NCBI GenBank assembly: GCA_963719135.1
Contig: CAVRAZ010000004.1
Location: forward strand, 186,001 to 250,000
Direction: 5' to 3'
Source of the DNA: CAVRAZ01 sp963719135
Lineage (GTDB): Bacteria > Pseudomonadota > Gammaproteobacteria > DSM-19610
Length of the DNA: 64,000 bases
The position numbers and the translations under genes are program-made. Numbering within the stretch: the first letter of the stretch is position 1; every line of letters starts with the position of its first letter. Below the pieces are notes generated by a model. It did not search any database and was not told where the DNA came from. It saw only the letters and a program-made list of their open reading frames with translations. Positions 20,709 through 28,761 of this stretch are shown here, piece after piece.

Positions 20709-21144
20709 CGGATATGTGTTGATTTGAAGACGCGCAAAGCAAGACCCTTTTACCGCAAAGGCGCGCGAAGGCGCGCGAAGGATTTTTGAAATCCAGGTTG
20801 CGGCTTCGGCGCACGGCGGACAAACCGGTTCGGTGGCACGTGCGGCACGCGTGGCAGGGCCACGCGCCGCGAGCTGTCGCAGCCTGCCCTGAACGGCGGT
20901 ACCAACAGCTTGCCCGGGTGTCCACAGTTCATCATCGAGTTGATCATGCGCGGCCACATACGTTGATCGATTTGGCTTCGACCGGTGCCGGCTCATGGAC
21001 TTCGTCGCACCCATCCCCCCCTGAGTGGCGGCCGACGGAAGCCATTCCTTCGTGCGCCTTGGCGCGCCTTTGCGGTGAACTGGTCTGCTTCGTGACCTTG
21101 CCGAGCAATCCTGGTTGATGCCTTGTCAGCCGCAACGCACAGCG
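20709..21144. other. Non-coding interval with inverted AAGG-type repeats
   Basis: No gene was found. The interval lies between the convergent outer-membrane protein and priA genes. It carries an inverted pair: 20748-20781 reads TTTTACCGCAAAGG then GCGCGCGAAG twice, and 21047-21080 is close to its reverse complement. About 265 bp of unremarkable sequence separates the arms. The same family recurs at 45065-45130, 48801-49068, 49991-50239 and 51313-51559. Confidence 0.7.
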
Positions 21145-23352
21145 TTAGAGAATCTCCTGCGGGTCCACGTCGATCGACCAGCGCACCTTTTTCGCCGTAT
21201 CCAGCTCGGCCAGGGCCGGCACCCAGCGGTTCAATAACTTCTGCAAGGCCGCGCGGTCGCGGCTTTGCAGCATCAATTGGGCGCGGAACCGGCCGGCGCG
21301 GCGTTCCATCGGCGCCGGGACCGGCCCCCAGATTTCGACGGCGCCGGTGGCCAGGTCCTGTGCCAGCGCTTGCGCCGCATCCAGGAATGCGGCGGGTTTG
21401 TCGGCGTCGGTGGCATCGGCGCGCAACAGCGCGAGGCTGGCGAACGGCGGGAGCGCGGCCGCGCGCCGCTCGGCCAGCGCCCCGGCGGCGAACGCCGCGT
21501 ACCCTTGTCCCACCAGTTGCCGCAGCAGCGGATGCTCGGGCTGGTGCGTCTGGATAATCACTTCACCAGGCTGCGCACCGCGTCCGGCGCGTCCGGCGAC
21601 CTGGATGATGAGCTGCGCCATCCGCTCGCTGCTGCGGAAATCGGCGCCGAACAGCCCCTGATCGGCATCCAGGATCACCACCAGCGTGACACCGGGAAAG
21701 TGGTGCCCCTTGGCCAGCATCTGGGTGCCGAGCAGAATGCGCGCCGTGCCGGCGCGCGCGGTTTCCAGCGCGCTCTGCAGCGCCCCCTTGTTGCGGGTGG
21801 TGTCGCGGTCGATGCGCAGCACCTCGCGGTCCGGGAACTGTTCGGCCAGCACCTGCTCCATGCGCTCGGTGCCGGCGCCGGTGGCGATCAGGTTGGCGCC
21901 GCCGCAATCGGCGCACCGCGCGTCGATGCGGCGCTGGTGGCCGCAATGGTGGCAGCGCAGCAGGTGTGCCTTCTGGTGCAGGGTGACGCGCGCGTCGCAG
22001 CGCGGGCAGCCGGCGACCCAGCCGCAGTCGTGACACAGCAGCGCCGGCGCGTAGCCGCGCCGGTTGAGGAACACCAATAACTGGCCGCCGGCCTGCAAGT
22101 GCGTTTCCATCCGCTGCGCCAGTACTGGCGACAGTTGTCCGCGCAGCGACTGGCCGCGCACGTCGAGCAGATGGAAGCGCGGCGGCGCCGCCTGTCCCGC
22201 GCGTTCCGGCAGATGCAGTCGGGCGTACTTGCCCTGCTCGGCCTGGTGCAGGCTCTCCAGCGACGGCGTCGCCGAACCCAGCACGATCGGAATGCCCTCC
22301 CGCTGGGCGCGCCAGACCGCGAGATCCCGCGCCGAATAGCGGAAGCCTTCCTGCTGCTTGAAGGATGCATCGTGTTCCTCGTCGACCAGGATCAGGCCGA
22401 GCCGCCGGAAGGGCGTGAAGATGGCCGAGCGGGTGCCGACCAGCACCGGCGATTCGCCGCGCCGGGCCGATTGCCAGGCCGCCAGCCGCTGGGTGTCGTT
22501 CAGCCCCGAGTGCATGACGGCCGGCGAAGACCCCAGCCGGGTGGCGATGCGGCGCACGAGCTGCGGCGTCAGACCGATTTCCGGCACCAGGATCAGCGCC
22601 TGTTGTCCCTGCGCGGCGAGCTTGGCGCAGAGCCGCAGATAGACTTCGGTCTTGCCGCTGCCGGTGACGCCTTCGAGCAGGAAGACCTGGAAGCGGCCGA
22701 AAGCTGCCGCGACGGCGTCGACGGCGTCGCGCTGACCGTCGTTGAGCGCGTGCGGAGAGGGGGTGCCCGCCGCGTCGTTGGCTTCGTCGATCCGGGCAGG
22801 CGGCGCTTCGCCGCGACCGATCCAGCCTTTGTCCTCCAGCGCGCGCAGCACGGCCTGCGGCGCATCGAGCGCATCGCGCGGCAATCCGCTGGCGTGTGCG
22901 CGCAGGGCTGCGACGACGTGGGCCTGGCGCGGCGCCCGCGCCAGGCTGTTGGGGTCGATCGCGGCACCCGCCCCGGTGAGCCGCCACCAGTCCGGCGGTC
23001 GGGTTTCGCCACCGGGTTTGCGCAGCAGCACCGGCAGGGCGGTGGCCAGCGCCTCGCCGGTCGGGTGATGGTAGTAGCGCGCCGCGTCGCGGATGAACGC
23101 GAGCAGCGCCGGGTCGAAGGTCGGCGCATCGTCCAGCAAGCGCAGCGCCGGCTTGAGCCGCCCGCCTTCGATCTCGGTCTCCCGCGTGGTCTCGATCAGC
23201 ACACCCACCAACTGGCGGCGCCCGAACGGCACCAGCACGCGCACGCCCGGCCGCGCCCGGTCGGGGTCGGCGCCGGCCGGCAGGCGGTAGTCGAACAGCC
23301 GGTACAGGGGCGAGGGCACGGCGACGCGCAGGAGCAGTTCGTTTTCGGGCAT
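21145..23352 (-). CDS. priA: Primosomal protein N' (replication restart helicase)
   Basis: A superfamily 2 DNA helicase that reloads the replisome at collapsed forks. The 735-aa length is normal. The N-terminal 3' DNA-end-binding domain covers about residues 1-105. Walker A is GVTGSGKTEVY and the DEAH-type Walker B is LVDEEHDASFKQQE. Eight zinc-binding cysteines follow in CHDCGWVAGCPRC and CHHCG...CADCGG. Helicase motifs RDTTRNKG and GTQMLAKGHHFP and the VAGRAGRG arginine-finger motif are all present. The start is ATG 23352 (MPENELLL); an ATG five codons upstream is possible. It is transcribed alone, convergent to the outer-membrane protein gene. Confidence 0.96.
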   Translation of the reverse strand: MPENELLLRVAVPSPLYRLFDYRLPAGADPDRARPGVRVLVPFGRRQLVGVLIETTRETEIEGGRLKPALRLLDDAPTFDPALLAFIRDAARYYHHPTGEALATALPVLLRKPGGETRPPDWWRLTGAGAAIDPNSLARAPRQAHVVAALRAHASGLPRDALDAPQAVLRALEDKGWIGRGEAPPARIDEANDAAGTPSPHALNDGQRDAVDAVAAAFGRFQVFLLEGVTGSGKTEVYLRLCAKLAAQGQQALILVPEIGLTPQLVRRIATRLGSSPAVMHSGLNDTQRLAAWQSARRGESPVLVGTRSAIFTPFRRLGLILVDEEHDASFKQQEGFRYSARDLAVWRAQREGIPIVLGSATPSLESLHQAEQGKYARLHLPERAGQAAPPRFHLLDVRGQSLRGQLSPVLAQRMETHLQAGGQLLVFLNRRGYAPALLCHDCGWVAGCPRCDARVTLHQKAHLLRCHHCGHQRRIDARCADCGGANLIATGAGTERMEQVLAEQFPDREVLRIDRDTTRNKGALQSALETARAGTARILLGTQMLAKGHHFPGVTLVVILDADQGLFGADFRSSERMAQLIIQVAGRAGRGAQPGEVIIQTHQPEHPLLRQLVGQGYAAFAAGALAERRAAALPPFASLALLRADATDADKPAAFLDAAQALAQDLATGAVEIWGPVPAPMERRAGRFRAQLMLQSRDRAALQKLLNRWVPALAELDTAKKVRWSIDVDPQEIL

Positions 23353-23508
23353 TGGCCAATAACTCAATCGTGGCAGACACTTACCGCGCCCGGCCTAGTG
23401 TACTTGTTTTTTTTCCCGGCCGCCTGTCAACCGCCGCCCGGCGGGTGCGTTGAACAGGTTGAGCGGCGCGAACCGCGCGCTGTCCAACCACAGTAAAGAG
23501 GACCGACC

Positions 23509-23907
23509 ATGAACAAATCGCGACTGATTTCGATACTCTTCGCCGGACTGCTGGGCGCCGGTATCACTGCTGCGCAGGCGCATCCCAACGGCGAGCGGGT
23601 TGACCGGTATCTGGATCACAAGGGCGACCGCATCGAACGGCATCTGGATCGCAAGGGCGAGCGCATCAACGAACGCCTGGACCACAGGGGCGAGCGCATC
23701 GACCGTCACCTGGACCGCGCCGCCGAGCATGCGGCCGCGCGCGGGGATTACCGGCTGGCCCGGCACCTCGACCGGAAGGGCGACCGCATCGAGCGCCGTC
23801 TGGACCGCAAGGGTGATCGCATCGAGCGCCGCCTGGAGCGCAAGGGTGACCGGATCGATCATCGCCTGGATCGCCGGGGTGACCGCTTTGAGCGCAATCA
23901 TCACTGA
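23509..23907 (+). CDS. Secreted highly charged protein of 11-residue repeats
   Basis: A 132-aa protein that I cannot place in a named family. Residues 1-24 are a signal peptide ending AAQA. The rest is almost wholly a tandem 11-residue repeat with consensus R-x-L-D-R-K-G-D-R-I-E. There are about eight units, with one expanded unit (AAEHAAARGDYRLA) in the middle. An 11-residue period with one hydrophobic pair per unit (L and I) fits a long amphipathic helix with three turns per repeat, and about half of the residues are charged. The matching 33-bp DNA period is visible from 23600 to 23890. AAGAGG precedes the ATG. It ends RNHH. A periplasmic or extracellular polyelectrolyte-binding role is possible but unproven. 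Confidence 0.7.
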   Translation: MNKSRLISILFAGLLGAGITAAQAHPNGERVDRYLDHKGDRIERHLDRKGERINERLDHRGERIDRHLDRAAEHAAARGDYRLARHLDRKGDRIERRLDRKGDRIERRLERKGDRIDHRLDRRGDRFERNHH

Positions 23908-24009
23908 GCGGGCGGCGGGGGCGGGCCAGGTGAGCCCGTCCCCGATTCGCGCTTACAATAACCCATTCAACCGGCGAACGGGGACAGGACACTGGCGGAC
24001 ACGCAGGCC

Positions 24010-24535
24010 ATGGACCGCTTTCTGGCGGGTGTGGAAAGGCGCGCGCTGCGCATGGCCGAGCTGGCCGTGGGCAACCGCGACGACGCGCTGGACCTGGTGC
24101 AGGACGCGATGATCGGGCTGGTGAAGCAATATGCCCGGCGCCCCGAGGGGGAGTGGGGCGCACTGTTTCACCGGATACTCCAGAGCCGCATCCGCGACTT
24201 CTACCGGCGCAGCCGGGTGCGCAATCACCTGTTTGCCTGGTTGGGCCGCGCCGGCGAGGATGACGGAGACGGTGACCCGATCGCCGACATCGCCGACCCG
24301 GTCGAGGCGCGGCCGGAAACGACGCTCGCCGGCCGCGAAGCGATCGCCGCGCTGGAAACGGCGTTGAAGACATTGCCGCTGCGCCAGCAGCAGGCGTTCC
24401 TGCTGCGCAGTTGGGAAGGGCTGGAACGTCGCGCAGACGGCGTACGCGATGGGTTGCGGCGAGGGCAGCGTCAAGACACATTATTCGCGCGCACTGAAGC
24501 GGTTGCGCGAACAGTTGGAGGATCACTGGCCATGA
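24010..24535 (+). pseudogene. Sigma-70 family (ECF-type) factor with a one-base frameshift
   Basis: The N-terminal part (MDRFLAGVERRALRMAEL, then AVGNRDDALDLVQDAMIGLV) is sigma region 2, and LPLRQQQAFLLRSWEGL opens region 4. After the CTG at 24421 the frame is lost: one extra A at about 24425-24426 turns the expected EGL-D-VAQ into EGL-E-RRA. In the other frame, from 24428, the protein continues VAQTAYAMGCGEGSVKTHYS and on to LEDHWP, an intact promoter -35-binding helix-turn-helix, stopping at 24533-24535. That stop overlaps the start of the next gene as ATGA, as expected of a real operon. Either a recent mutation or a sequencing indel explains this. Upstream the frame could begin a few codons earlier than ATG 24010. 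Confidence 0.85.
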
Positions 24536-24864
24536 CGGACGAGCGTGAACAGAGGTTTGTCGAACAGGTGCGAAAGCACCTGGACGCGCAGACCGGCGAA
24601 CTGGACGAGCTGACGCTGGCCCGGCTGCGCGCCGCGCGGCTGCGCGCGCTCGACACCGCGCCGAAGCGGCGGCTGGTCTGGCTGCCGGTGGCGGCCACCG
24701 CCACGCTCGCGGCGCTGGTACTGGCGGTGATGCTGCGGCCGGCGGCGCCGGATCTACAGAGTCCTCTGGAAGATTTTGACATCGTCGCGGCGCAGGAGCC
24801 GCTGGACTTGATCGATGACTACGAATTCTATGAATGGCTGGATGCGTCGGAAAGCAACAGTTGA
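24532..24864 (+). CDS. DUF3619-type membrane protein, probable sigma-factor partner
   Basis: 110 aa. A soluble N-terminus (MTDEREQRFVEQVRKHLDAQ, residues 1-60) is followed by one membrane helix (about 62-80, WLPVAATATLAALVLAVML) and an acidic C-terminus ending LDASESNS. This layout, and the position directly after an ECF-type sigma gene, match DUF3619 proteins. These are thought to act with the adjacent sigma factor, possibly as an anti-sigma factor, although this has not been shown directly to my knowledge. The ATG at 24532 overlaps the sigma stop. In an uninterrupted reading of the upstream frame it looks fused to the sigma N-terminus, which is an artefact of the frameshift. Confidence 0.75.
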   Translation: MTDEREQRFVEQVRKHLDAQTGELDELTLARLRAARLRALDTAPKRRLVWLPVAATATLAALVLAVMLRPAAPDLQSPLEDFDIVAAQEPLDLIDDYEFYEWLDASESNS

Positions 24865-25111
24865 GCGTTCACCGGCCGGCCGTGCGGCCAACGCCGGTGC
24901 CGGACTGCTGCTGGCGTTGACGCTTTCCGTCCCGGCTGCCGCAGCCGAGGACCAGGTTGCGGACCCGCCGGACGAGGCGCTGCTGCTGTTCCTGGCCGAC
25001 TGGGCGGATGCGGACGGCACCTGGGAGGACCCCTTCGCCTATGAGCCTCCGCCGCAGGATGAAACCGAACCCTTGCAGGTGATCGACGATGAAGACTCCA
25101 ACAATCCTTGA
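24842..25111 (+). CDS. Small exported acidic protein of the sigma/DUF3619 operon
   Basis: About 89 aa from ATG 24842; a start at ATG 24830 is also possible. It overlaps the preceding gene by 23 bp. Residues about 20-40 (AGAGLLLALTLSVPAAAAED) are a signal peptide. The mature part is strongly acidic (DPPDEALLLFLADWADADG) and ends in DDEDSNNP. It sits where many genomes have a small exported protein between DUF3619 and DUF3106. No function is known to me; the overlap on both sides (25089-25111 with the next gene) supports it being translated. Confidence 0.7.
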   Translation: MRRKATVERSPAGRAANAGAGLLLALTLSVPAAAAEDQVADPPDEALLLFLADWADADGTWEDPFAYEPPPQDETEPLQVIDDEDSNNP

Positions 25112-25634
25112 ACGGGCGGTCCGCGCACTGCCGGCCGGTGTGCTGGCGGCGTTCTGCTTCGCTGCCGGCGTTCACGCCGCTGATGCGGTGCCCTGGAACA
25201 GTCTGAGCGACACCGAGCGCGCGCTGCTCCAGCCTTTCGAGAAGCGCTGGAACGACATCGCGCCGGAGCGCCAGAAGCGGCTGCGCCAGGGCGCCGCACG
25301 GTGGGAAAAGATGTCGCCCGAAGACCGCGCCCGCGCGCGCGAGCGGTTCGCGCGCTGGCGCAAGCTGACGCCGGAACAGAAGCAGGAACTGCGCGAGCGC
25401 CACGAACGCTTCAAGGCGCTGCCGCCGGAGGAACAGGAGAAGATACGCAAACGCTACGAGTGGTTCCAGAAACTGCCGCCGGAAAAGCGCGCGGCCTTGC
25501 GCGAGAAATGGCGCAGCATGACGCCCGAGCAGCGCGAGGCTGCACGCAAACGGTGGCGCGAGGGCTGGGAGCAGATGACGCCGGAGCAGCGCGAGGAACT
25601 GCGCAACCGATTGCGGCAGCGCGATCTCCATTGA
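25089..25634 (+). CDS. DUF3106 exported protein
   Basis: A 181-aa exported protein with a signal peptide (about residues 1-31, ending VHAADA). The mature part is a chain of imperfect helical repeats of about 14 residues with the motif W-x-x-L/M-T/S-P-E-x-R/Q (for example RWRKLTPEQKQELRERHER and KWRSMTPEQREAARKRW), which defines DUF3106. It is very rich in Arg, Glu and Lys, and is probably an extended periplasmic helix bundle. It is the last gene of the sigma-DUF3619-small protein-DUF3106 operon, with a 23-bp overlap with the gene before. Function unknown; the repeats suggest a binding or scaffolding role controlled by the sigma factor. Confidence 0.85.
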   Translation: MKTPTILERAVRALPAGVLAAFCFAAGVHAADAVPWNSLSDTERALLQPFEKRWNDIAPERQKRLRQGAARWEKMSPEDRARARERFARWRKLTPEQKQELRERHERFKALPPEEQEKIRKRYEWFQKLPPEKRAALREKWRSMTPEQREAARKRWREGWEQMTPEQREELRNRLRQRDLH

Positions 25635-26070
25635 TCGACGCCCTGCGCCGGCCGGCAGGCGCCTGCAAAGAGGTCGCCCGTCTTAGCAGGTCAAGACCGG
25701 CGGAGCCTCGCGGCACTGCCTTGCGGTGCGTGCGCAAGGCCGCCAGGGTCTGGCTGGTCACCCCTGTCGAACGACAGGCGGGATGCAGGGTTTCGGCGCC
25801 CGTTGCGATCGCGGTGTGTATCGATTGATCACATTGGTGTGGGTTCGGCCGTTCCGGCGTGCTGTGCGTCGACGGTTTTCCGCTGCCGTTTCCCGATAGT
25901 CCGCCGGCGGATCGGCTGCCGCACTTGACAGCGTATCGCCGTCGTCTATGGTTTCAATGCAGAGGTTTGGAAGCCGAGTGAATGGCGTACGAGCGAGTTT
26001 GGTGCGCTATTCCCAAACCGGCTCGATTTGCCGGGAGGCGTTACCGAAGGAACGAACAGGAGACGGGCGC
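25635..26070. other. Non-coding interval with a promoter near its end
   Basis: No supported gene. The only clear signal is a sigma-70-type promoter at 25925-25952. A fair ribosome-binding sequence (AGGAG) comes just before the ATG at 26071. Confidence 0.55.
25925..25952 (+). promoter_or_regulatory. Sigma-70-type promoter for the DsrE/HMA-like genes
   Basis: A perfect -35 TTGACA (25925-25930), a 16-bp spacer and TATGGT (25947-25952). It points toward the DsrE remnant and the HMA-like gene, about 120 bp upstream of the first ATG. Confidence 0.55.
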
Positions 26071-26461
26071 ATGACGCACTTGGATCCACCGCCGACAGCC
26101 TTCCGAGCCGGAGTCCGAGCACGCGCGTTCCTTCAATCGGTTGTTCGAGCGACGCATCGGGGACCTCGGGAGCCGGCTGCATCGCGTGGAAACGGCGCTG
26201 CCAAGAACCGGCAAGGTGACCCTGCTGGTTTTCTTGGGAGAACTCGACAAGGTGCTTGCAGGCCTGATGATCGCCACGACCGCGGCACCGCTCAACAGGG
26301 ATGTGACGATCTTCGTTGCCTTTCGGGGCATCAACGTACGGAAGAAAAAACGCAGCCTGTCCGGGAAGGCGGTCAAGGAACGCATGATCGATCCGATGAC
26401 GCCCGCCGGCCCCGGCGGCATGGGCGTGTCGCAGAGAACCCGCTGGGAGCGGTCCGCGTGA
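26071..26461 (+). pseudogene. Degenerate DsrE/DsrF/DrsH-like protein
   Basis: A recognisable core, KVTLLVFLGELDKVLAGLMI then ATTAAPLNRDVTIFVAF and MTPAGPGGMGVSQ, belongs to the DsrE-like sulfur-carrier superfamily (DrsE_2 type). Two things are wrong with it. The plausible ATG (26071, after AGGAG) is in a different frame from the core, which is open only from 26075 and would have to start at a TTG (26141). And the protein stops about 106 residues after that TTG, before the second half of the domain with its usual conserved cysteine. So it has an N-terminal frameshift and a C-terminal truncation. If intact it would be a cytoplasmic protein of sulfur trafficking or an accessory of thiol chemistry. 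Confidence 0.6.
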
Positions 26462-26548
26462 TGCTCCCGGCACGCTCGCTATCGGCGAATCGATCGTCGC
26501 CGATCTGGTCCGGTATTCGCACAATGGTACCAACAAAGGAGGTCCGTT

Positions 26549-26815
26549 ATGGTGGAAGCCGCCTACAATGCCCGGCCTGAGCCGGCAAACAACGTGGAAG
26601 TGATCATCCATATCGACGAAGAGCTGGAAGAGATGCGGCGCAGCGAACTGACGAATGCGCTGGAAAACACGATCGGCATCCGGTCCGCCGAGTTCTGTCC
26701 GCTGCGCTATCATCTGATTCTGGTGCAGTATGACAGGGACAGGTTGTCGTCACTGGACGTGCTGGAAACGGTTCGTTCCCATTCCATTCACGGCCAACTG
26801 ATCGGTCCGGTCTAG
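26549..26815 (+). CDS. HMA-like ferredoxin-fold protein without CXXC
   Basis: An 88-aa cytoplasmic protein. The pattern of two beta-alpha-beta units (VEVIIHIDEELEEMRRSELT; IRSAEFCPLRYHLILVQYDR; LDVLETVRSHSIHGQLIG) is the ferredoxin-like fold of heavy-metal-associated domains, but the metal-binding CxxC is absent; the single Cys lies in the second strand. Similar small proteins are found in Proteobacteria, often labelled heavy-metal-associated. An excellent ribosome-binding site, AAAGGAGGT, lies just upstream of ATG 26549. It follows the DsrE remnant by 87 bp. Function is unknown; ligand binding by the fold without metal is one option. Confidence 0.7.
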   Translation: MVEAAYNARPEPANNVEVIIHIDEELEEMRRSELTNALENTIGIRSAEFCPLRYHLILVQYDRDRLSSLDVLETVRSHSIHGQLIGPV

Positions 26816-26832
26816 ACCGCGTACGATCCGGG

Positions 26833-26856
26833 GTCCCGGGAGTGCGCTCCCGGGAC
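26833..26856. terminator. GC-rich hairpin after the HMA-like gene
   Basis: GTCCCGGGAG and CTCCCGGGAC form a perfect 10-bp stem with a TGCG loop, 17 bp after the stop at 26815. No T-run follows, so it may be a Rho-aided terminator or an mRNA 3'-end stabiliser. Confidence 0.5.
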
Positions 26857-27073
26857 GCGCCCGGGAATACCAGTCTCACGCAGCCGTTTCCCTGGCACGG
26901 ATCGCGCGCGGCGCGTCCGCCGCCATTGCCAGAGAATCCCTTCGCCGCAGCCGGTTTTTCGGCGCGGGCCTTGCCGGTATCCTCTTTTCGCGGCGTCAGG
27001 TGACGCCGTTCATGCGGGCCGGTGCTGCGCATGGCCTCGAGTTACCATCCACAGCCGCGGGACCGTCCTGAAC

Positions 27074-28267
27074 GTGCAGAACACGACTGATCCGGAATCA
27101 GCTTTTTTCGCAAGATTTCTCAAGCAGGAGTCGGCGGGCGGCATTCTGCTGATGTTCGCCGCGGTGCTGGCGATCGTGCTGGCCAATTCGCCGCTCGATT
27201 CCTGGTACCGGTTGCTGATCGAACTGCCGGTGGCCGTCCGGGTCGGCGCGCTGGAAATCGCCAAGCCGCTTCTGCTGTGGGTCAACGACGGCATGATGGC
27301 GGTGTTCTTCCTGCTGGTCGGACTGGAACTCAAGCGGGAATTCCTGGAAGGCGAGCTGTCGGACAGGAAACAAATCGTATTGCCCGGTCTCGGGGCGGTC
27401 GGCGGCATGCTGGTTCCGGCCGCCCTGTACCTGGCCTTGAACGCTCACGACCCGACGGCGGCGAAGGGCTGGGCCATTCCGGCCGCGACCGACATCGCGT
27501 TCGTGCTCGGCGTGCTTTCGCTGCTGGGTCCCGGAGTGCCGGCGAGTCTGAAGGTCTTTCTGACATCGCTGGCGATCTTCGACGACATCGGCGCGATTCT
27601 GATCATCGCGCTGTTCTATACGAGCAAAATATCGATTGCCGCGCTGGCAATCGCGGCCGTCTGCATCGCCGTGCTCGCCCTGTTGAACTGGCGCGGCGTT
27701 TCGGCAAAGAGCCTCTATATCACGGTGGGTGTCGTGATGTGGGTCGCACTGCTCAAGTCGGGCGTGCACGCCACCCTGGCAGGCGTCGTGCTGGCCATGT
27801 TCATACCGATGAGATCCACCGCCGGTTCCGGAGACTCGCCGCTGAAGGCGCTCGAACAGGATCTGCATTCGACGGTGGCGTTCTTCATTCTGCCGGCGTT
27901 CGCGTTCTTCAACGCGGGCATCGACCTGACCGGTCTGGGCGTCCGCCAGGTGCTGCACGACATCCCGCTGGGCATCGCGCTCGGACTGTTCCTCGGGAAA
28001 CAGGTCGGCGTGTTCAGTCTCTGCTGGCTGGGGATCAGACTCGGGTTCGCGGACTTGCCGCGCGGCGCATCCTGGCCGTCGCTCTATGGCGCCGCGGTGC
28101 TCTGCGGCATCGGGTTTACGATGAGTCTGTTCATCGGTTCACTCGCCTTCGAGGAAACCGGCGTCAACCTGATCGTCGACGAGCGGCTGGGGATCATCCT
28201 CGGGTCGCTGGCCTCGGGGATCGTCGGCTATCTGCTGTTGCGCAGGAGCCTGCCGGCCCGCGGCTGA
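27074..28267 (+). CDS. nhaA: Na+/H+ antiporter
   Basis: An inner-membrane electrogenic Na+/H+ exchanger of 397 aa, with about twelve membrane segments. The ion-binding aspartates lie in the conserved LAIFDDIGAILIIALFY (the pair equivalent to Asp163-Asp164 of E. coli NhaA), and the unwound helix motif PAATDIAFVLGVLSLLG is present. FLLVGLELKREFLEGEL and GIGFTMSLFIGSLAF are further NhaA signatures. The GTG start (MQNTTDPESAFF) at 27074 was chosen because it places a short cytoplasmic N-terminus before the first helix; no better start is in frame. It helps with sodium and alkaline pH homeostasis. Monocistronic. Confidence 0.95.
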   Translation: MQNTTDPESAFFARFLKQESAGGILLMFAAVLAIVLANSPLDSWYRLLIELPVAVRVGALEIAKPLLLWVNDGMMAVFFLLVGLELKREFLEGELSDRKQIVLPGLGAVGGMLVPAALYLALNAHDPTAAKGWAIPAATDIAFVLGVLSLLGPGVPASLKVFLTSLAIFDDIGAILIIALFYTSKISIAALAIAAVCIAVLALLNWRGVSAKSLYITVGVVMWVALLKSGVHATLAGVVLAMFIPMRSTAGSGDSPLKALEQDLHSTVAFFILPAFAFFNAGIDLTGLGVRQVLHDIPLGIALGLFLGKQVGVFSLCWLGIRLGFADLPRGASWPSLYGAAVLCGIGFTMSLFIGSLAFEETGVNLIVDERLGIILGSLASGIVGYLLLRRSLPARG

Positions 28268-28293
28268 ACCGGGTGTGGTGGCCGTCCGGCGCC

Positions 28294-28761
28294 TTAGTTG
28301 GCGCGCGGCTTGCGCTGTCTGGGTGAAGCACGTCTGTCGATCAACTGCTGTACCCGCGCCGCCAGTGCCGCGTACCGGTCGTGCAGTTCGCCGCGCGACA
28401 GCGTTCCGTCGCGGGCCAGTTGCTCCCAGTGTTCGAGTTCGGCGGCGATGGCGTCGATCGCGGAAAGGTCGCCGGGGTCCGTTGCGGCCGCCCGCCTCAG
28501 CCAGCCGATGGAGGTCCGCAGTGCTTCGGCGGCACTCCCGGATTCCTGCACCAGCAGATCCACATCATGGTGATAGATTTCGAGCTGCCGGCCGGCCTCC
28601 ACCAGATAGGTTCGCGAGGGATCGTAATAGTTGGGCTCATCCCGGTGCAGGTAATGGCCCAGCGGCAGGGCGAGCAGCGCCAGCACGAGCAGCGCTTTCC
28701 CGGAAAAGCTCCAGGATTTCGCGTGTGTCACTGCGGGCGGCGCGCTCGAATTATCGGTCAT
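28294..28761 (-). CDS. Single-pass membrane protein with coiled-coil periplasmic domain
   Basis: 155 aa, not in a family that I recognise. A short cytoplasmic N-terminus (MTDNSSAPPAVTHAKSW) precedes one membrane helix (about residues 22-37, KALLVLALLALPLGHYL). The rest looks helical, with heptad-like stretches of Leu, Ala and Glu (EAGRQLEIYHHDVDLLVQ and ELEHWEQLARDG). It ends QRKPRAN. The start is ATG 28761 after CAGGAC; a 29-codon extension to 28848 lacks support. It is convergent to nhaA, with 26 bp between the stop codons. It might be a scaffolding or sensory anchor; no function can be assigned. Confidence 0.65.
   Translation of the reverse strand: MTDNSSAPPAVTHAKSWSFSGKALLVLALLALPLGHYLHRDEPNYYDPSRTYLVEAGRQLEIYHHDVDLLVQESGSAAEALRTSIGWLRRAAATDPGDLSAIDAIAAELEHWEQLARDGTLSRGELHDRYAALAARVQQLIDRRASPRQRKPRAN

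Noticed and set aside
23600..23890. CRISPR-like 33-bp periodic DNA
   Set aside because: The units are contiguous, without spacers, and translate into a clean 11-residue protein repeat.
24010..24864. A single 284-aa protein joining a sigma factor to a membrane protein
   Set aside because: The join is created by one extra base: sigma region 4 continues in another frame and the DUF3619 protein has its own ATG.
25946..26713. 255-aa open frame on the minus strand
   Set aside because: Antisense to the DsrE-like core and the HMA-like gene, both supported on the plus strand.
26833..26856. Certain Rho-independent terminator
   Set aside because: The stem is perfect but no T-run follows, so it is listed only as a probable hairpin terminator.
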